Assembly (NCBI GenBank): GCA_045543555.1
Contig: JAZQMQ010000016.1
Span: forward strand, 124,001-188,000
DNA length: 64,000 nt
Source of the DNA: Colimorpha_A sp045543555
Lineage (GTDB): Bacteria > Bacillota > Clostridia > Oscillospirales > CAG-272
Reading direction: 5' to 3'
The notes beneath the pieces are model-generated. The model was not told where the DNA came from. It was given only the letters and a program-made list of their open reading frames with translations, and did not search any database. How positions within the stretch are numbered: position 1 is the stretch's first letter; each line of letters opens with the position of its first letter. A program made the translations under genes and the position numbers. This document shows positions 26,092 through 35,127 of this stretch, one piece after another.

Positions 26092-26991
26092 ATGACAAAA
26101 TATATTGCTTTTTGCAAGATAGTTGAAAACAAATCCTTCACCCGTGCGGCTGAATCCCTTGGATACACACAGGCGGCAATCAGCCAGATGGTCCGCACTC
26201 TCGAAAAGGAACTGGGGATCGCGCTTTTTCTTCGCGGCAGAAAAGAGGTTCGCCTGACGGCAGAGGGTCAGAGACTGTATCCCTTTATAAGAAAGCTTGT
26301 TCATTCACACAGCGAGCTTATCAGCCGTGCGGAAGAGATAAACGGGCTTGATTCGGGTGAAATACGTATCGGCACCTTTTCGAGTATGTCACAGCGTCTT
26401 CTTCCCGGTGTAATGAACGACTTTTCAAATCTTTATCCGGGAATAAAGTTCGTTTTGTCACCCGGAGATAATACGACTCTGCCCGAACAGATAAAAAACG
26501 GTATGATCGATTTCGGATTTGTGTATCCTGAGGCCAGTCAAGGACTGACTTGCCCTCCGATATGTCGCGACAGATTCCTTGCGGTTTTTCCCGAAGGTCA
26601 TCCCCTTGCGAAGAAAAAGAGCGTCAGCCTTAAAACAATGGCTGAACAACCGCTGATAATAGTGGATGAAGGCGGGGTTAATACCGTCCTTAAGGCATTT
26701 GAAAGCAGTAATATTACTCCAAATGTAAAATATCGAATACACGATGACAATACCATACTTTCTATGGTCGAAAAGGGTATAGGCGTAAGCATACTTCCAA
26801 CAATGATCTTGGGCAAGAGCGCGTATCGCCTCGTTACCGTGCCAATATCCACGCCTGTTGAAAGAACGGTGGGTATGGCTTATTTAAGCGAAGAGCTTTT
26901 GTCGGTTGCAGCGAAGCGATTTATAGGCTTTATGAAGGAAAATATAGGCAAATATTTGCCCGAAGAATATATTTTGAATGTAGATAACTGA
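26092..26991 (+). CDS. LysR-family transcriptional regulator
   Basis: 299 residues from ATG 26092, with GAAAGG upstream; a TTG at 26083 is less likely. The N-terminal winged HTH (FCKIVENKSFTRAAESLGYTQ, then AISQMVRTLEKELGIALFLR) and a periplasmic-binding-like effector domain (about 90-295) are typical. The ligand is unknown. It is divergent from the zinc-ribbon repeat gene, which is a candidate target, and its stop touches the ATG of a small frameshifted gene. Confidence 0.94.
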   Translation: MTKYIAFCKIVENKSFTRAAESLGYTQAAISQMVRTLEKELGIALFLRGRKEVRLTAEGQRLYPFIRKLVHSHSELISRAEEINGLDSGEIRIGTFSSMSQRLLPGVMNDFSNLYPGIKFVLSPGDNTTLPEQIKNGMIDFGFVYPEASQGLTCPPICRDRFLAVFPEGHPLAKKKSVSLKTMAEQPLIIVDEGGVNTVLKAFESSNITPNVKYRIHDDNTILSMVEKGIGVSILPTMILGKSAYRLVTVPISTPVERTVGMAYLSEELLSVAAKRFIGFMKENIGKYLPEEYILNVDN

Positions 26992-27325
26992 TGAACGAAT
27001 ACGTTAAGATGATTGAAGCGCGCCTTGACATGGATCAGGTCGATATGCTTGAAAGCATTTATGCGCCGAAGGGGTTGCGACTCCATTAGCCGACGCAAGA
27101 CGTGATATTTGTATCCTGAAGGACGGCAAATCAGAAGCTACGGTTACATTTGAGTTCGACGTTGACAAGGGTTTTGCAAGAGTATCGGATGAAAACCGAG
27201 TGCTTTTTGACGTTAAAATGAAAAATCCCGCACCTTGCGGAATCTCATATCTCATAATTAAGTGTATGCCCGACGGTGAAAGCAACGGCGCATATATAAG
27301 AAAGCTTGAAATGAAGGCTGAATAA
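26991..27325 (+). pseudogene. Small gene of unknown function with a one-base frameshift
   Basis: ATG 26991 opens a frame that stops after 32 codons at a TAG near 27089. Reading on one base back from the GGGG at about 27071-27074 gives a continuous frame to TAA 27325, making a protein of about 111 residues (start MNEYVKMIEARLD, end YIRKLEMKAE). The total length is 3n+2, consistent with a single lost G. It is coupled to the LysR gene. It is either a recent pseudogene or a homopolymer error. Confidence 0.65.
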
Positions 27326-27331
27326 CTTAAA

Positions 27332-27369
27332 CACCGCATTGTCCGTTCGGACAATGCGGTGATTTTTTT
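27332..27369. terminator. Bidirectional terminator between convergent genes
   Basis: A perfect 13-bp stem CACCGCATTGTCC / GGACAATGCGGTG with a 4-base loop, followed by a run of seven Ts. Confidence 0.92.
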
Positions 27370-27372
27370 ATA

Positions 27373-28329
27373 TCAATAAAATGTTGTTACGATCTCCTCG
27401 GGAGCGTCGCATTTTTCGGCTTTTACGTTTGTAAGAACGGGGCCTGTTTTCCCGTAGAGGGCGCAGTTTTTGACAACCACGGTGGCGTTTATTCTGTACC
27501 ACTCGCCTTTTTCGACGTTAGCTCCTCCGTTTTCACAGAGCAGACCGCTGTAGGTGATGTCGTCGGCACAGCAGGTCATTATCTGTCTGCCGATTACGAA
27601 TTCGTCCTTCTTAAGACGGTCGTTCCTTGTGGATTGACCGATAAAGGTCACCTTTTTGCCGTCGTAGGATGGCATATTATCGGCAAGGTCGCGATACCAC
27701 AGCGCGTAATCTCTGTCCTCGATTACAATGAGGCCTGCGTTGACGTCGAAGGGCAGGGGATCGACCACGTCATCGTAATTGAAGGTGCCGTCGGAGTTTT
27801 CGTAAATGATATCTGTGCGTCTGCTGACACCTCTTACAAGCTTATGAAGGGGTGTTGTATCGGGAACACTCTCCGAACGGTTGAAAACTACCAGCTCGCA
27901 GAAGGAAAGCTTGTCTACCATAAGGTTTCGCATGTTGGCATTGTAGACCTCGGCGGTGTTTGCGTCGATGAAGGTCATTATCTGATATACGATCCAGCTC
28001 TGAGGCAGGGATGCAAAGAGGTCGGAAACAAGCCACATTCCGTTGTATTCAAGCAGAATTCGTGTCGCCTTGTGCTTGCGGCGGAGAGCTTCGAGCTTGT
28101 CGGGGTTTAGTTTTGCCTTATCGTCGATTATCTCAACGAATACGTCGGGAGAAGCAAAAACCGAAGGATCGGGTTCGACCTCGCCCTCCTCGCATAGGAG
28201 GAGCAGGGTACGGTCGCCGTTTTTATAGAATTTGGGGTCGGAGAGGGTGTCGTTTATAAACGTCGTCTTTCCGCCCTCAAGAAAGCCCGTGAAAAGATAT
28301 ACGGGGTATTCCTCGCGTTTACCGAACAT
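27373..28329 (-). CDS. CobW-type GTPase fused to a YcgQ-like (DUF1980) C-terminal domain
   Basis: 318 residues. The N-terminal half is a CobW/P47K GTPase domain with a variant P-loop GFLEGGKTTF and a WIVYQIMTFIDANT segment. The C-terminal part (about 215-310: VTFIGQST..DEFVIGRQIMTCC..GLLCE) resembles the soluble domain of YcgQ/TIGR03943 proteins. These are usually found near CobW GTPases in zinc or cobalt handling loci. The start is 2 bp after the stop of the other CobW gene, with GAAAGAGG as ribosome site. It is probably a metal-handling partner. Confidence 0.75.
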   Translation of the reverse strand: MFGKREEYPVYLFTGFLEGGKTTFINDTLSDPKFYKNGDRTLLLLCEEGEVEPDPSVFASPDVFVEIIDDKAKLNPDKLEALRRKHKATRILLEYNGMWLVSDLFASLPQSWIVYQIMTFIDANTAEVYNANMRNLMVDKLSFCELVVFNRSESVPDTTPLHKLVRGVSRRTDIIYENSDGTFNYDDVVDPLPFDVNAGLIVIEDRDYALWYRDLADNMPSYDGKKVTFIGQSTRNDRLKKDEFVIGRQIMTCCADDITYSGLLCENGGANVEKGEWYRINATVVVKNCALYGKTGPVLTNVKAEKCDAPEEIVTTFY

Positions 28330-28331
28330 AA

Positions 28332-29507
28332 TTAACCTCTTTCAAAAAGATGCTTGAGTGCGTGCTTGTCAAGTCCCGTTCCGATAACGCAGAGCTTGCC
28401 TGTGAAGTCGGCTGTACCGTAGCGAACGTTCTTCTCACCCGGAACGTAGTCGAAATGGATCCATTTTCCGTCCTCGGAGGGAACGATTCCCTTTGCGCGG
28501 AGAACCATGCCGAAGCGTCCCGTCATCATTTCATCAAGACAGTACTCGATGAATTCTGCGGTATATTTTTCAGCGGTCTCGATGCCCCAGCTTGTGAAAA
28601 CGTCGTCTGCGTGATGGTGACCGTGATGATCGTGATGGTGATGATGCTCATGGCAATCGCAATCGGGATCGTCGCACTCGTGATCGTGGTCGTGATGATG
28701 GTGGTGCTCGTGGCAGTCACAATCGGGATCATCGCACTCGTGATCGTGGTCGTGATGATGGTGGTGCTCGTGGCAGTCGCAATCGGGATCATCGCACTCG
28801 TGATCGTGGTCGTGATGATGGTGGTGCTCGTGGCAGTCGCAATCGGGATCGTCACACTCGTGATGGTGATGATGATGCTCTTCCATCATCTTTTCAATCT
28901 CGGATTTAATACCCGAAAGTCCTTCTATTGCTTTGAGGATCGTTTTTCCATCAAGCTCTTCCCAGTCGGTTGTGATTATAGGAGCCTTATCATTTACGCT
29001 CTTGATGATGTCGATGCATTCGTCAAGCTTTTCCTTTTTTATTGTTGCGGTGCGCGACAGTACGATGGCAGAAGCGTGCTCGATCTGATTTTCATAGAAT
29101 TCCGAGAAATTCTTCATATACATCTTGCATTTGGTCGCGTCGATTACAGCACAGAAAACGTTAAGTGAAAGGTCGGCGATTCCGGCCTTTTCAACAGCGC
29201 CTATAACGTCGGATAGCTTACCTACGCCCGAGGGTTCGATTATGATTCGGTCGGGAGCATACTCCTCCTGCACCTTTTTAAGAGCTTCTCCGAAGTCACC
29301 GACAAGGGAGCAGCAGATGCATCCCGAATTCATTTCGGTTACGTTTATTCCCGCCTCGGTGAGAAATCCGCCGTCGATTCCGATCTGTCCGAATTCGTTT
29401 TCAATAAGAACGAGTTTTTCACCCGAATATGCTTCCTTTATGAGCTTTTTAATAAGTGTGGTCTTTCCTGCACCGAGAAATCCCGAAAATATATCAACCT
29501 TTGTCAT
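28332..29507 (-). CDS. CobW/ZNG1-like metal-chaperone GTPase with His/Cys-rich tandem repeats
   Basis: 391 residues from ATG 29507, with ACGGAGGATAAT upstream; a longer in-frame start at 29570 lacks a ribosome site. It has P-loop GFLGAGKTTLIKKL, the CobW metal-site motif GCICCSL, and a CobW C-terminal domain. Between the G domain and C-domain lie four repeats of the type HECDDPDCDCHEHHHHHDHD plus flanking His runs, an unusually large metal-binding tract. Family members insert Zn, Co or Ni into client proteins. It is first gene of a two-gene unit. Confidence 0.88.
   Translation of the reverse strand: MTKVDIFSGFLGAGKTTLIKKLIKEAYSGEKLVLIENEFGQIGIDGGFLTEAGINVTEMNSGCICCSLVGDFGEALKKVQEEYAPDRIIIEPSGVGKLSDVIGAVEKAGIADLSLNVFCAVIDATKCKMYMKNFSEFYENQIEHASAIVLSRTATIKKEKLDECIDIIKSVNDKAPIITTDWEELDGKTILKAIEGLSGIKSEIEKMMEEHHHHHHECDDPDCDCHEHHHHHDHDHECDDPDCDCHEHHHHHDHDHECDDPDCDCHEHHHHHDHDHECDDPDCDCHEHHHHHDHHGHHHADDVFTSWGIETAEKYTAEFIEYCLDEMMTGRFGMVLRAKGIVPSEDGKWIHFDYVPGEKNVRYGTADFTGKLCVIGTGLDKHALKHLFERG
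28621..28880 (-). repeat. 60-bp tandem repeat encoding the His/Cys-rich tract
   Basis: Four in-frame copies with an exact 60-bp period (28621-28680 diverged; 28681-28740, 28741-28800 and 28801-28860 nearly identical), plus a partial copy. The near identity suggests recent expansion by slippage or recombination. Confidence 0.93.
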
Positions 29508-29517
29508 ATTATCCTCC

Positions 29518-29533
29518 GTAAATTTATATTTAC
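29518..29533 (-). promoter_or_regulatory. Dyad in the CobW leader, possible operator
   Basis: GTAAAT-TTAT-ATTTAC is a perfect 6-bp inverted repeat between the -10 box and the ribosome site. A metalloregulator such as Zur could bind such a site, but the match to a known box is not exact. Confidence 0.35.
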
Positions 29534-29541
29534 AACGTCTT

Positions 29542-29570
29542 ATTCTATCACAAAGCGTCTTCAAGTTCAA
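29542..29570 (-). promoter_or_regulatory. Sigma-A promoter of the CobW operon
   Basis: On the minus strand TTGAAC (29570-29565), a 17-bp spacer and TAGAAT (29547-29542). Confidence 0.78.
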
Positions 29571-29637
29571 TAAGTTACGATTAAAATTTACATAAAGGAA
29601 ATCTTTTATGATAATTTGTTACTTTTTTTCGCTTTCA

Positions 29638-29666
29638 TTGACATTTGGGCAACATAGTAGTATAAT
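29638..29666 (+). promoter_or_regulatory. Sigma-A promoter of the lipoprotein-nifS-murD operon
   Basis: TTGACA (29638-29643), a 17-bp spacer and TATAAT (29661-29666), 39 bp before the lipoprotein start. Confidence 0.9.
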
Positions 29667-29705
29667 TACGATGTATATCTATTTTTAAAAAACGGAGAAC
29701 CAAAA

Positions 29706-30305
29706 ATGAAAAGAACAGTTTCGCTCATCATCGCTCTTATACTTTGTATAATCACTCTCGTTTCCTGCTCCGGAGCCGACGATTACGTGCCCGCGGGCTA
29801 TAAGAGAGCTTCAAACAAAAATGCCGATTACGAGCTTTACGTGCCGGAAGGCTGGACTGTCGATATGTCGACCGGTGTTACCACCGCTTATGCACCCGAC
29901 CGCTCAAACATTTCATTTGTGGGCTTTGAGCTCGACGACACCATGATACAGTTTGATCCCGTAACCACCACGGGTGAGGATGATGCCGATACCGATAGCT
30001 CAGACGATGAAACAACCGATATTAAGACAGTTGACGACTATTGGAACTACTACGAAGGTACCTTCAAGGGGACATTCTCCGATATGGAATATATGACTAA
30101 CGGTGAAAATATGCTCATTTCGGGTATTGAGGCTAAAAAGTACGCTTATAAGGCAACCGTTACCGAGATCCAATACGTGTTTATGCAGGTGGTTGCTATC
30201 AAGGATAAGACCGTGTACGTTTTCACCTACACTGCACGCGAAAATCTCTATGAAGGTCATCTTGATGAAGTTGACGAGATTCTTGGTTATTTAAAGATAA
30301 AGTAA
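29706..30305 (+). CDS. Small lipoprotein, possibly PsbP/DcrB-like
   Basis: 199 residues with a lipoprotein signal (SLIIALILCIITLVSCSG, lipobox Cys near 21). The exported part begins with YELYVPEGWTVDMSTG, a pattern seen in PsbP/DcrB-like folds, but the match is weak. An acidic Asp/Thr-rich insert is near the middle. The stop TAA shares its last base with the ATG of the cysteine desulfurase gene, so they are coupled. Confidence 0.75.
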   Translation: MKRTVSLIIALILCIITLVSCSGADDYVPAGYKRASNKNADYELYVPEGWTVDMSTGVTTAYAPDRSNISFVGFELDDTMIQFDPVTTTGEDDADTDSSDDETTDIKTVDDYWNYYEGTFKGTFSDMEYMTNGENMLISGIEAKKYAYKATVTEIQYVFMQVVAIKDKTVYVFTYTARENLYEGHLDEVDEILGYLKIK

Positions 30306-31468
30306 TGCATAATATATATTTCGATAACAGCGCAACAACTAAGGTACATCCGCAAGCCGCGAAAGCCGCACTTGAGACTATGACCGAGGGGTACGGCAAT
30401 CCTTCCTCGGTTCATTCTATGGGGGTTGAATGCTCAAAAATGCTCGATCGCGCAAGGGCAGACATTCTCTCCTCTCTCGGAGTGAGGGTCAGAGGAGGCT
30501 ATTCGTTATTTTTCACCGCAAGCGGTACTGAAGCCGACAATATGGCAATTAGCGGTGTTATATATTCAAAAAAGCACCGTTTCACTCCCCGTATAATAAC
30601 TACCGACAGCGAGCATCCTGCCGTGCTTAATCCCATACTTGAGGCTGAAAAAAGAGGCTTTGAGGTGGTAAGGCTTAAAACCGTGGGCGGAATTGTTGAT
30701 GAAGATGAGCTTCGCTCTGCTTTAACCCCTAATACGATTCTTGTTTCGATCATGAGAGTGAATAATGAAACAGGTGCAGTTTACGATATTCCAAAGCTGT
30801 TTTCAATGGTTAAATCATACTGTCCCGAAGCGGTTACTCATTGTGACGCAATTCAGGGATATATGAAAATAAACTGCGATCCTGCGAAGCTGAAGGCAGA
30901 TGTTGTCAGCATAAGCGGACACAAGATCGGTGCGCCAAAGGGAATAGGTGCGCTTATCTGCAGCGATCATCTTATTACAAAAAAGATAATAAATCCCATA
31001 ATTTTCGGAGGCGGTCAGGAAAACGGTTACCGTTCGGGCACCGAAAACACTCCGGGAATAGCCGCTTTTGCGGAGGCGGTGAGAATTAAAAAAGCCTCTT
31101 TGTCTGCCGATAACGAAATGGTTAAAGAGGTAAGGAAAAAAATTGTAAGCAATCTTCCCGAAGGCGTTAACGTAAACATACCAAATGGCGAGTATCTGCC
31201 GCATATAATCAGCTTAAGCGCCGAGGGCGTGAAGAGCGAGGTGCTTGTAAGAGCCATGTCGAGCGAAGGTATATATATTTCTGCAGGCTCGGCGTGTTCC
31301 TCTAAAAAGCTGAAGACAAGCGCTGCTCTGACTGCTTTCGGTCATACACCGAACATCGCTGACAGCACCTTCAGAGTCAGTCTCTGTGCGGACAATACAG
31401 CTCAGGAAGCAGAGACGTTTGTTTCGGTTTTAAATACAGTTTTAAGCAAACTCGCAAGAAAGGCGTAA
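30305..31468 (+). CDS. Cysteine desulfurase family protein (NifS/IscS-like)
   Basis: 387 residues. It is a PLP-dependent fold-type I enzyme that takes sulfur from cysteine for Fe-S clusters or thio-modification. The start is IYFDNSATTKVHPQA, the PLP lysine is in VSISGHKIGAPKG, and the catalytic cysteine loop is SAGSACSSKK. It is not next to iscU or mnmA here, so the acceptor cannot be assigned. It is the second gene of the operon starting at 29706. Confidence 0.93.
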   Translation: MHNIYFDNSATTKVHPQAAKAALETMTEGYGNPSSVHSMGVECSKMLDRARADILSSLGVRVRGGYSLFFTASGTEADNMAISGVIYSKKHRFTPRIITTDSEHPAVLNPILEAEKRGFEVVRLKTVGGIVDEDELRSALTPNTILVSIMRVNNETGAVYDIPKLFSMVKSYCPEAVTHCDAIQGYMKINCDPAKLKADVVSISGHKIGAPKGIGALICSDHLITKKIINPIIFGGGQENGYRSGTENTPGIAAFAEAVRIKKASLSADNEMVKEVRKKIVSNLPEGVNVNIPNGEYLPHIISLSAEGVKSEVLVRAMSSEGIYISAGSACSSKKLKTSAALTAFGHTPNIADSTFRVSLCADNTAQEAETFVSVLNTVLSKLARKA

Positions 31469-31469
31469 T

Positions 31470-32819
31470 ATGATTTTTAGGGAGTTTAACGGTAAAAGAG
31501 TTACCGTTATCGGACTTGGAATTTCAAATACCCCGTTAATAGGTTGGCTCCTTGACAGAGGGGCAATAATAAGCGCAAGAGACAAAAAGCCATTTGAACT
31601 CCTTTCAGATAACGTGAAGGGATATAAAAGCAAAGGTGTTGAATTTATTTGCGGGGAAAATTATCTTGAAGGCATTGAAGCAGACTATATTTTTAAAGCT
31701 CCCGGACTTAGATACGATATCCCGCAGATCTTAAAAGCCGTCGAGAACGGCGCGGTTCTTACCTCGGAAATGGAGCTGTTTTTTGAGCTTTGTCCCTGCA
31801 AGATTATAGGTGTTACTGGTTCGGACGGAAAAACGACGACAACGACGCTTATATATAAATGTCTTGAAAAGGAATACGGCTCAGACCGAGTTTTTGTGGG
31901 TGGAAATATCGGCAAGCCCTTGCTCCCCGAGCTTGATAAGATGAATGAGGGATGCTTTGCGGTAGTTGAGCTTTCAAGCTTTCAGCTTCATACAATGAAG
32001 CAGTCTCCGGATATATCCATTATCACAAATCTTTCTCCGAATCACCTTGATTATCATAGGGGCATGGAGGAATACGTTGAGGCGAAGAAAAATATATACC
32101 TTCACGCAAAAGAAGGCTCGGTCGTTGTGCTTAACGGTATAAATTCCGTCACCAAGGAGCTGAGTAAGGACGCTCCCGAGGGAGTATCTGTCAGGTTTTT
32201 CAATAACGGTTACGCTAAAATCGAAAACGGAAGTATTTTCTGCGATGGAAGGGAAGTCCTTAAGACCGATGATATACTTATTCCGGGAAGACATAACGTT
32301 GAGAACTATTGCGGAGTTATCTGCGCTCTTGACGGAATCGTAAGCGATGATAACATAAGAGAGATAGCAAAAAATTTTGGCGGTGTTGAGCATAGAATCG
32401 AGCTTGTACGCAGACTTAACGGCGTAAACTACTACAACAGTTCAATAGACTCTTCTCCGACAAGAACCGCAGCGGCTCTCAATTCGTTTAAGGACAGAGT
32501 CATCGTCATTTGCGGAGGATACGATAAAAAGATCCCATTTGAGCCGTTGGCGGACGTTCTTTGCGACAGAGCAAAAACTGTCGTGCTTACAGGCGCAACC
32601 GCACAAAAGATAAAAGACGCAATTTTAAGCTGCACAAAATATAGCGGACAGTTAAAGATGATAGAGGAGCCCGACTTTAAAAAAGCGGTGCTCAAGGCTC
32701 ACGAAGAAGCATTCGACGGGGATAACGTAATACTTTCACCCGCGTGTGCGTCGTTTGATGCTTTCCCAAATTTTGAAGTAAGAGGAAATACCTTTAAGGA
32801 GATAATAAGATCTCTTTGA
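31470..32819 (+). CDS. murD: UDP-N-acetylmuramoylalanine-D-glutamate ligase
   Basis: 449 residues, starting 1 bp after the cysteine desulfurase stop. It adds D-Glu to UDP-MurNAc-L-Ala in cytoplasmic peptidoglycan precursor synthesis. Mur ligase motifs: the ATP loop GVTGSDGKTTTTTLIY, VVELSSFQL, the NLSPNHLDYH motif, FGGVEHRIELV and YYNSSIDSSPTRT. It lies outside the usual dcw cluster. Confidence 0.95.
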   Translation: MIFREFNGKRVTVIGLGISNTPLIGWLLDRGAIISARDKKPFELLSDNVKGYKSKGVEFICGENYLEGIEADYIFKAPGLRYDIPQILKAVENGAVLTSEMELFFELCPCKIIGVTGSDGKTTTTTLIYKCLEKEYGSDRVFVGGNIGKPLLPELDKMNEGCFAVVELSSFQLHTMKQSPDISIITNLSPNHLDYHRGMEEYVEAKKNIYLHAKEGSVVVLNGINSVTKELSKDAPEGVSVRFFNNGYAKIENGSIFCDGREVLKTDDILIPGRHNVENYCGVICALDGIVSDDNIREIAKNFGGVEHRIELVRRLNGVNYYNSSIDSSPTRTAAALNSFKDRVIVICGGYDKKIPFEPLADVLCDRAKTVVLTGATAQKIKDAILSCTKYSGQLKMIEEPDFKKAVLKAHEEAFDGDNVILSPACASFDAFPNFEVRGNTFKEIIRSL

Positions 32820-32832
32820 TGAGGAATACAAA

Positions 32833-33714
32833 ATGACAAACGAACACCGTATATTATCAAAAAAGCTTCCCGAAAGGGATAAAAGCGCAAATAAAGGCGA
32901 TTTCGGCAGACTTACTGTTATTGGCGGTTCCTCCGCATACAGAGGTGCCGTGTCCCTTGCCTGTGAAGCGGCACTGCGAGCCGGAGTGGGTCTTGTGCGA
33001 CTCGTATCGATTGAAAAGGTCATAGCGGCGGTTGCTTCTCAGATAAGGGAATGTACCTATCTCCCGATCAAAGAAAACGAGAGCGGTGCAATTGACAGCG
33101 AGGATTTTATAAGCAAGCAAAAGGAAATAAAAAATTCCACTGCAGTGCTTATAGGTTGCGGTATGACCGCAACGCCGTCTGTCGAGGAGATCGTATCATC
33201 GGTAATATACAATATCACCTGTCCTCTTGTGATCGATGCGGACGGACTTAACGTGCTCAGGTTTTTTCCTGAGCGTCTGGCAAAGGCTAAAAGAAGACCG
33301 ATAATAACACCACACGTGGGTGAAATGGCTCGTTTAACAGGGCTTTCCGTTGACGAGATAAAGGCGGAGAGAGTTAAGGTGGCGCTTGATTTTTCATCAA
33401 AATATAATTGTGTAACAGTGCTCAAGGACTCGGTGACGACGGTTGTATCTCCGGATGGTGAGGTCTTTATCAATACAATGGAAAATTCGGGATTGGCAAA
33501 GGGTGGAAGCGGTGACGTGCTGGCAGGAATGATAGCATCCATGCTTTGTCAGGGGCTTTCAGCATATGACGCTGCTTGTTGCGGAGTGCTCCTTCACAGC
33601 TTAAGCGCGGAGATGGCAGCCAAAGAACTTGGGGAGGCGTATATGCTTCCGTCGGACGTAATAAAGAGGTTGCCGAAGGTAATGGATATAATCAGAAAGG
33701 CAGAGGAACAATGA
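32833..33714 (+). CDS. nnrD: ADP-dependent NAD(P)H-hydrate dehydratase
   Basis: 293 residues. It repairs hydrated NAD(P)H. Motifs GRLTVIGGSSAYRGAVSLA, VIDADGLNVL, ITPHVGEMARL and GLAKGGSGDVLAGMIASM are those of the carbohydrate-kinase-like NnrD domain. The NnrE epimerase domain often fused at the N-terminus is absent. It overlaps the downstream phosphodiesterase by ATGA. Confidence 0.93.
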   Translation: MTNEHRILSKKLPERDKSANKGDFGRLTVIGGSSAYRGAVSLACEAALRAGVGLVRLVSIEKVIAAVASQIRECTYLPIKENESGAIDSEDFISKQKEIKNSTAVLIGCGMTATPSVEEIVSSVIYNITCPLVIDADGLNVLRFFPERLAKAKRRPIITPHVGEMARLTGLSVDEIKAERVKVALDFSSKYNCVTVLKDSVTTVVSPDGEVFINTMENSGLAKGGSGDVLAGMIASMLCQGLSAYDAACCGVLLHSLSAEMAAKELGEAYMLPSDVIKRLPKVMDIIRKAEEQ

Positions 33715-34232
33715 AATTAATAATAGCATCCGACATTCATGGGTCGGCATACTACTGTAAAAAGCTTGTAGAAAAGGTAGAAGCGGAAAAGCCCGACAGA
33801 CTCGTTCTTCTTGGGGATATACTTTATCACGGTCCGAGAAATGACCTTCCGAGAGACTATGCTCCAAAGGAGGTTATAGCTATGCTCAATCCACTGAAGG
33901 ATATTATCGTTTGTGTGAGAGGCAACTGCGATACAGAGGTAGATCAAATGGTTCTTGATTTCGATGTGCTTAGTGACAGCGCGATCATTTATGACGGCGA
34001 AACAGAGCTTTTCTTAACTCACGGACATAAGTATTCACCCGAAAATCCTCCGAAGATCAAGAACGGAGGAATACTTCTCGGCGGACACACCCACGTAGCG
34101 TGTGATATCGATATGGGAGGATTCAGATATATTAATCCGGGTTCGGTTTCCATACCAAAGGGAAACACGGCAAGAGGCGGACTTTTATACGAGAACGGCA
34201 GATTTATTCCCTTTTCGCTTGAGGATCAATAA
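33711..34232 (+). CDS. YfcE-type metallophosphodiesterase
   Basis: 173 residues from ATG 33711 (overlapping the nnrD TGA; GAGGAACA upstream). Calcineurin-like metal motifs DIHG, LGDILYHG, GNCD, THGH and GGHTH are in the expected order. YfcE/MJ0936 enzymes cleave phosphodiesters with two divalent metals. An in-frame extension into nnrD is not supported. Confidence 0.93.
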   Translation: MKLIIASDIHGSAYYCKKLVEKVEAEKPDRLVLLGDILYHGPRNDLPRDYAPKEVIAMLNPLKDIIVCVRGNCDTEVDQMVLDFDVLSDSAIIYDGETELFLTHGHKYSPENPPKIKNGGILLGGHTHVACDIDMGGFRYINPGSVSIPKGNTARGGLLYENGRFIPFSLEDQ

Positions 34233-35065
34233 TGAAAAAAGCGGAATCTGACAGAAACAAAACAAAACAAAAAGAATATATAGAACATATAAAGAAGAAC
34301 AGGGTATCATTTACAATTTATATAATTCTTCGGTTGATCGCCACATTTTCTCTGGTTATCTCTATGTTCAGGGGTAATTATGAAAATGCGTTGCTGTGTG
34401 TGGCGACATTGATGTTGCTTCTTGCTCCGGCATTTGTTGAAAAACGTTTCAGTATAGAGTTACCCACTGCTCTTGAGGTTATTGTTATGTGCTTTGTATT
34501 TGCACATACAATACTTGGTGAGATTGGGTGCTTCTACGTTAAGGTGCAGTGGTGGGATACAATGCTTCATACCTTGAACGGATTCATCTGTGCGGGAGTG
34601 GGCTTTTCGCTTGTTGATCTTCTTAACAGACATAAGCGATTCAAATTTGAGCTTTCTCCCATGTACGTTGCTATCGTTGCTTTTTGCTTTTCAATGACTG
34701 TAGGTGTTCTTTGGGAATTCTTTGAATTCGGTATGGATATGCTTTTTGATATGGACATGCAAAAGGATACAGTCATAAATACAATAAATTCTGTTGCGTT
34801 GGATCAAACCAATACAAATACGGTAGTAACCATGAACGGAATAAATGATGTAACCGTGAACGGAAAAGAGCTTGGGCTTAACGGATATCTTGATATCGGT
34901 CTTATCGATACAATGAAGGATCTTATCGTTAACTTCATAGGTGCGGTGATCTTTTCGGTATCGGGATTTTTCTACGTGAAATATCGCGGAAAGAAAAACA
35001 CAAAATTTATAGAAGGACTTGTTCCCGCGGTTTCAACAGACGTCGCGGAGACTGTTTCCGAGTGA
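34232..35065 (+). CDS. Integral membrane protein, YjdF/DUF2238-like
   Basis: 277 residues with about six predicted helices and a long polar loop near 185-220. The segments VQWWDTMLHTLNGFICAGVG and GVLWEFFEFGMDMLFDMDMQ resemble the W-D-x-x-L-H and L-W-E-x-F-E-F motifs of the DUF2238 family; the function is unknown. The ATG overlaps the upstream stop, so it ends the operon. It is followed by a terminator. Confidence 0.8.
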   Translation: MKKAESDRNKTKQKEYIEHIKKNRVSFTIYIILRLIATFSLVISMFRGNYENALLCVATLMLLLAPAFVEKRFSIELPTALEVIVMCFVFAHTILGEIGCFYVKVQWWDTMLHTLNGFICAGVGFSLVDLLNRHKRFKFELSPMYVAIVAFCFSMTVGVLWEFFEFGMDMLFDMDMQKDTVINTINSVALDQTNTNTVVTMNGINDVTVNGKELGLNGYLDIGLIDTMKDLIVNFIGAVIFSVSGFFYVKYRGKKNTKFIEGLVPAVSTDVAETVSE

Positions 35066-35070
35066 TTTTG

Positions 35071-35100
35071 AAGCGGAGGATCAATGTCCTCCGCTTTTGC
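35071..35100 (+). terminator. Terminator of the lipoprotein-nifS-murD operon
   Basis: AAGCGGAGGA / TCCTCCGCTT with a 6-base loop, followed by TTGCTTT. Confidence 0.8.
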
Positions 35101-35127
35101 TTTATATATAAAAAAGCAGTAAATCTC

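Noticed and set aside
28621..28880. CRISPR-like periodic repeat
   Set aside because: Units are contiguous 60-bp copies without spacers, in frame inside a CobW gene.
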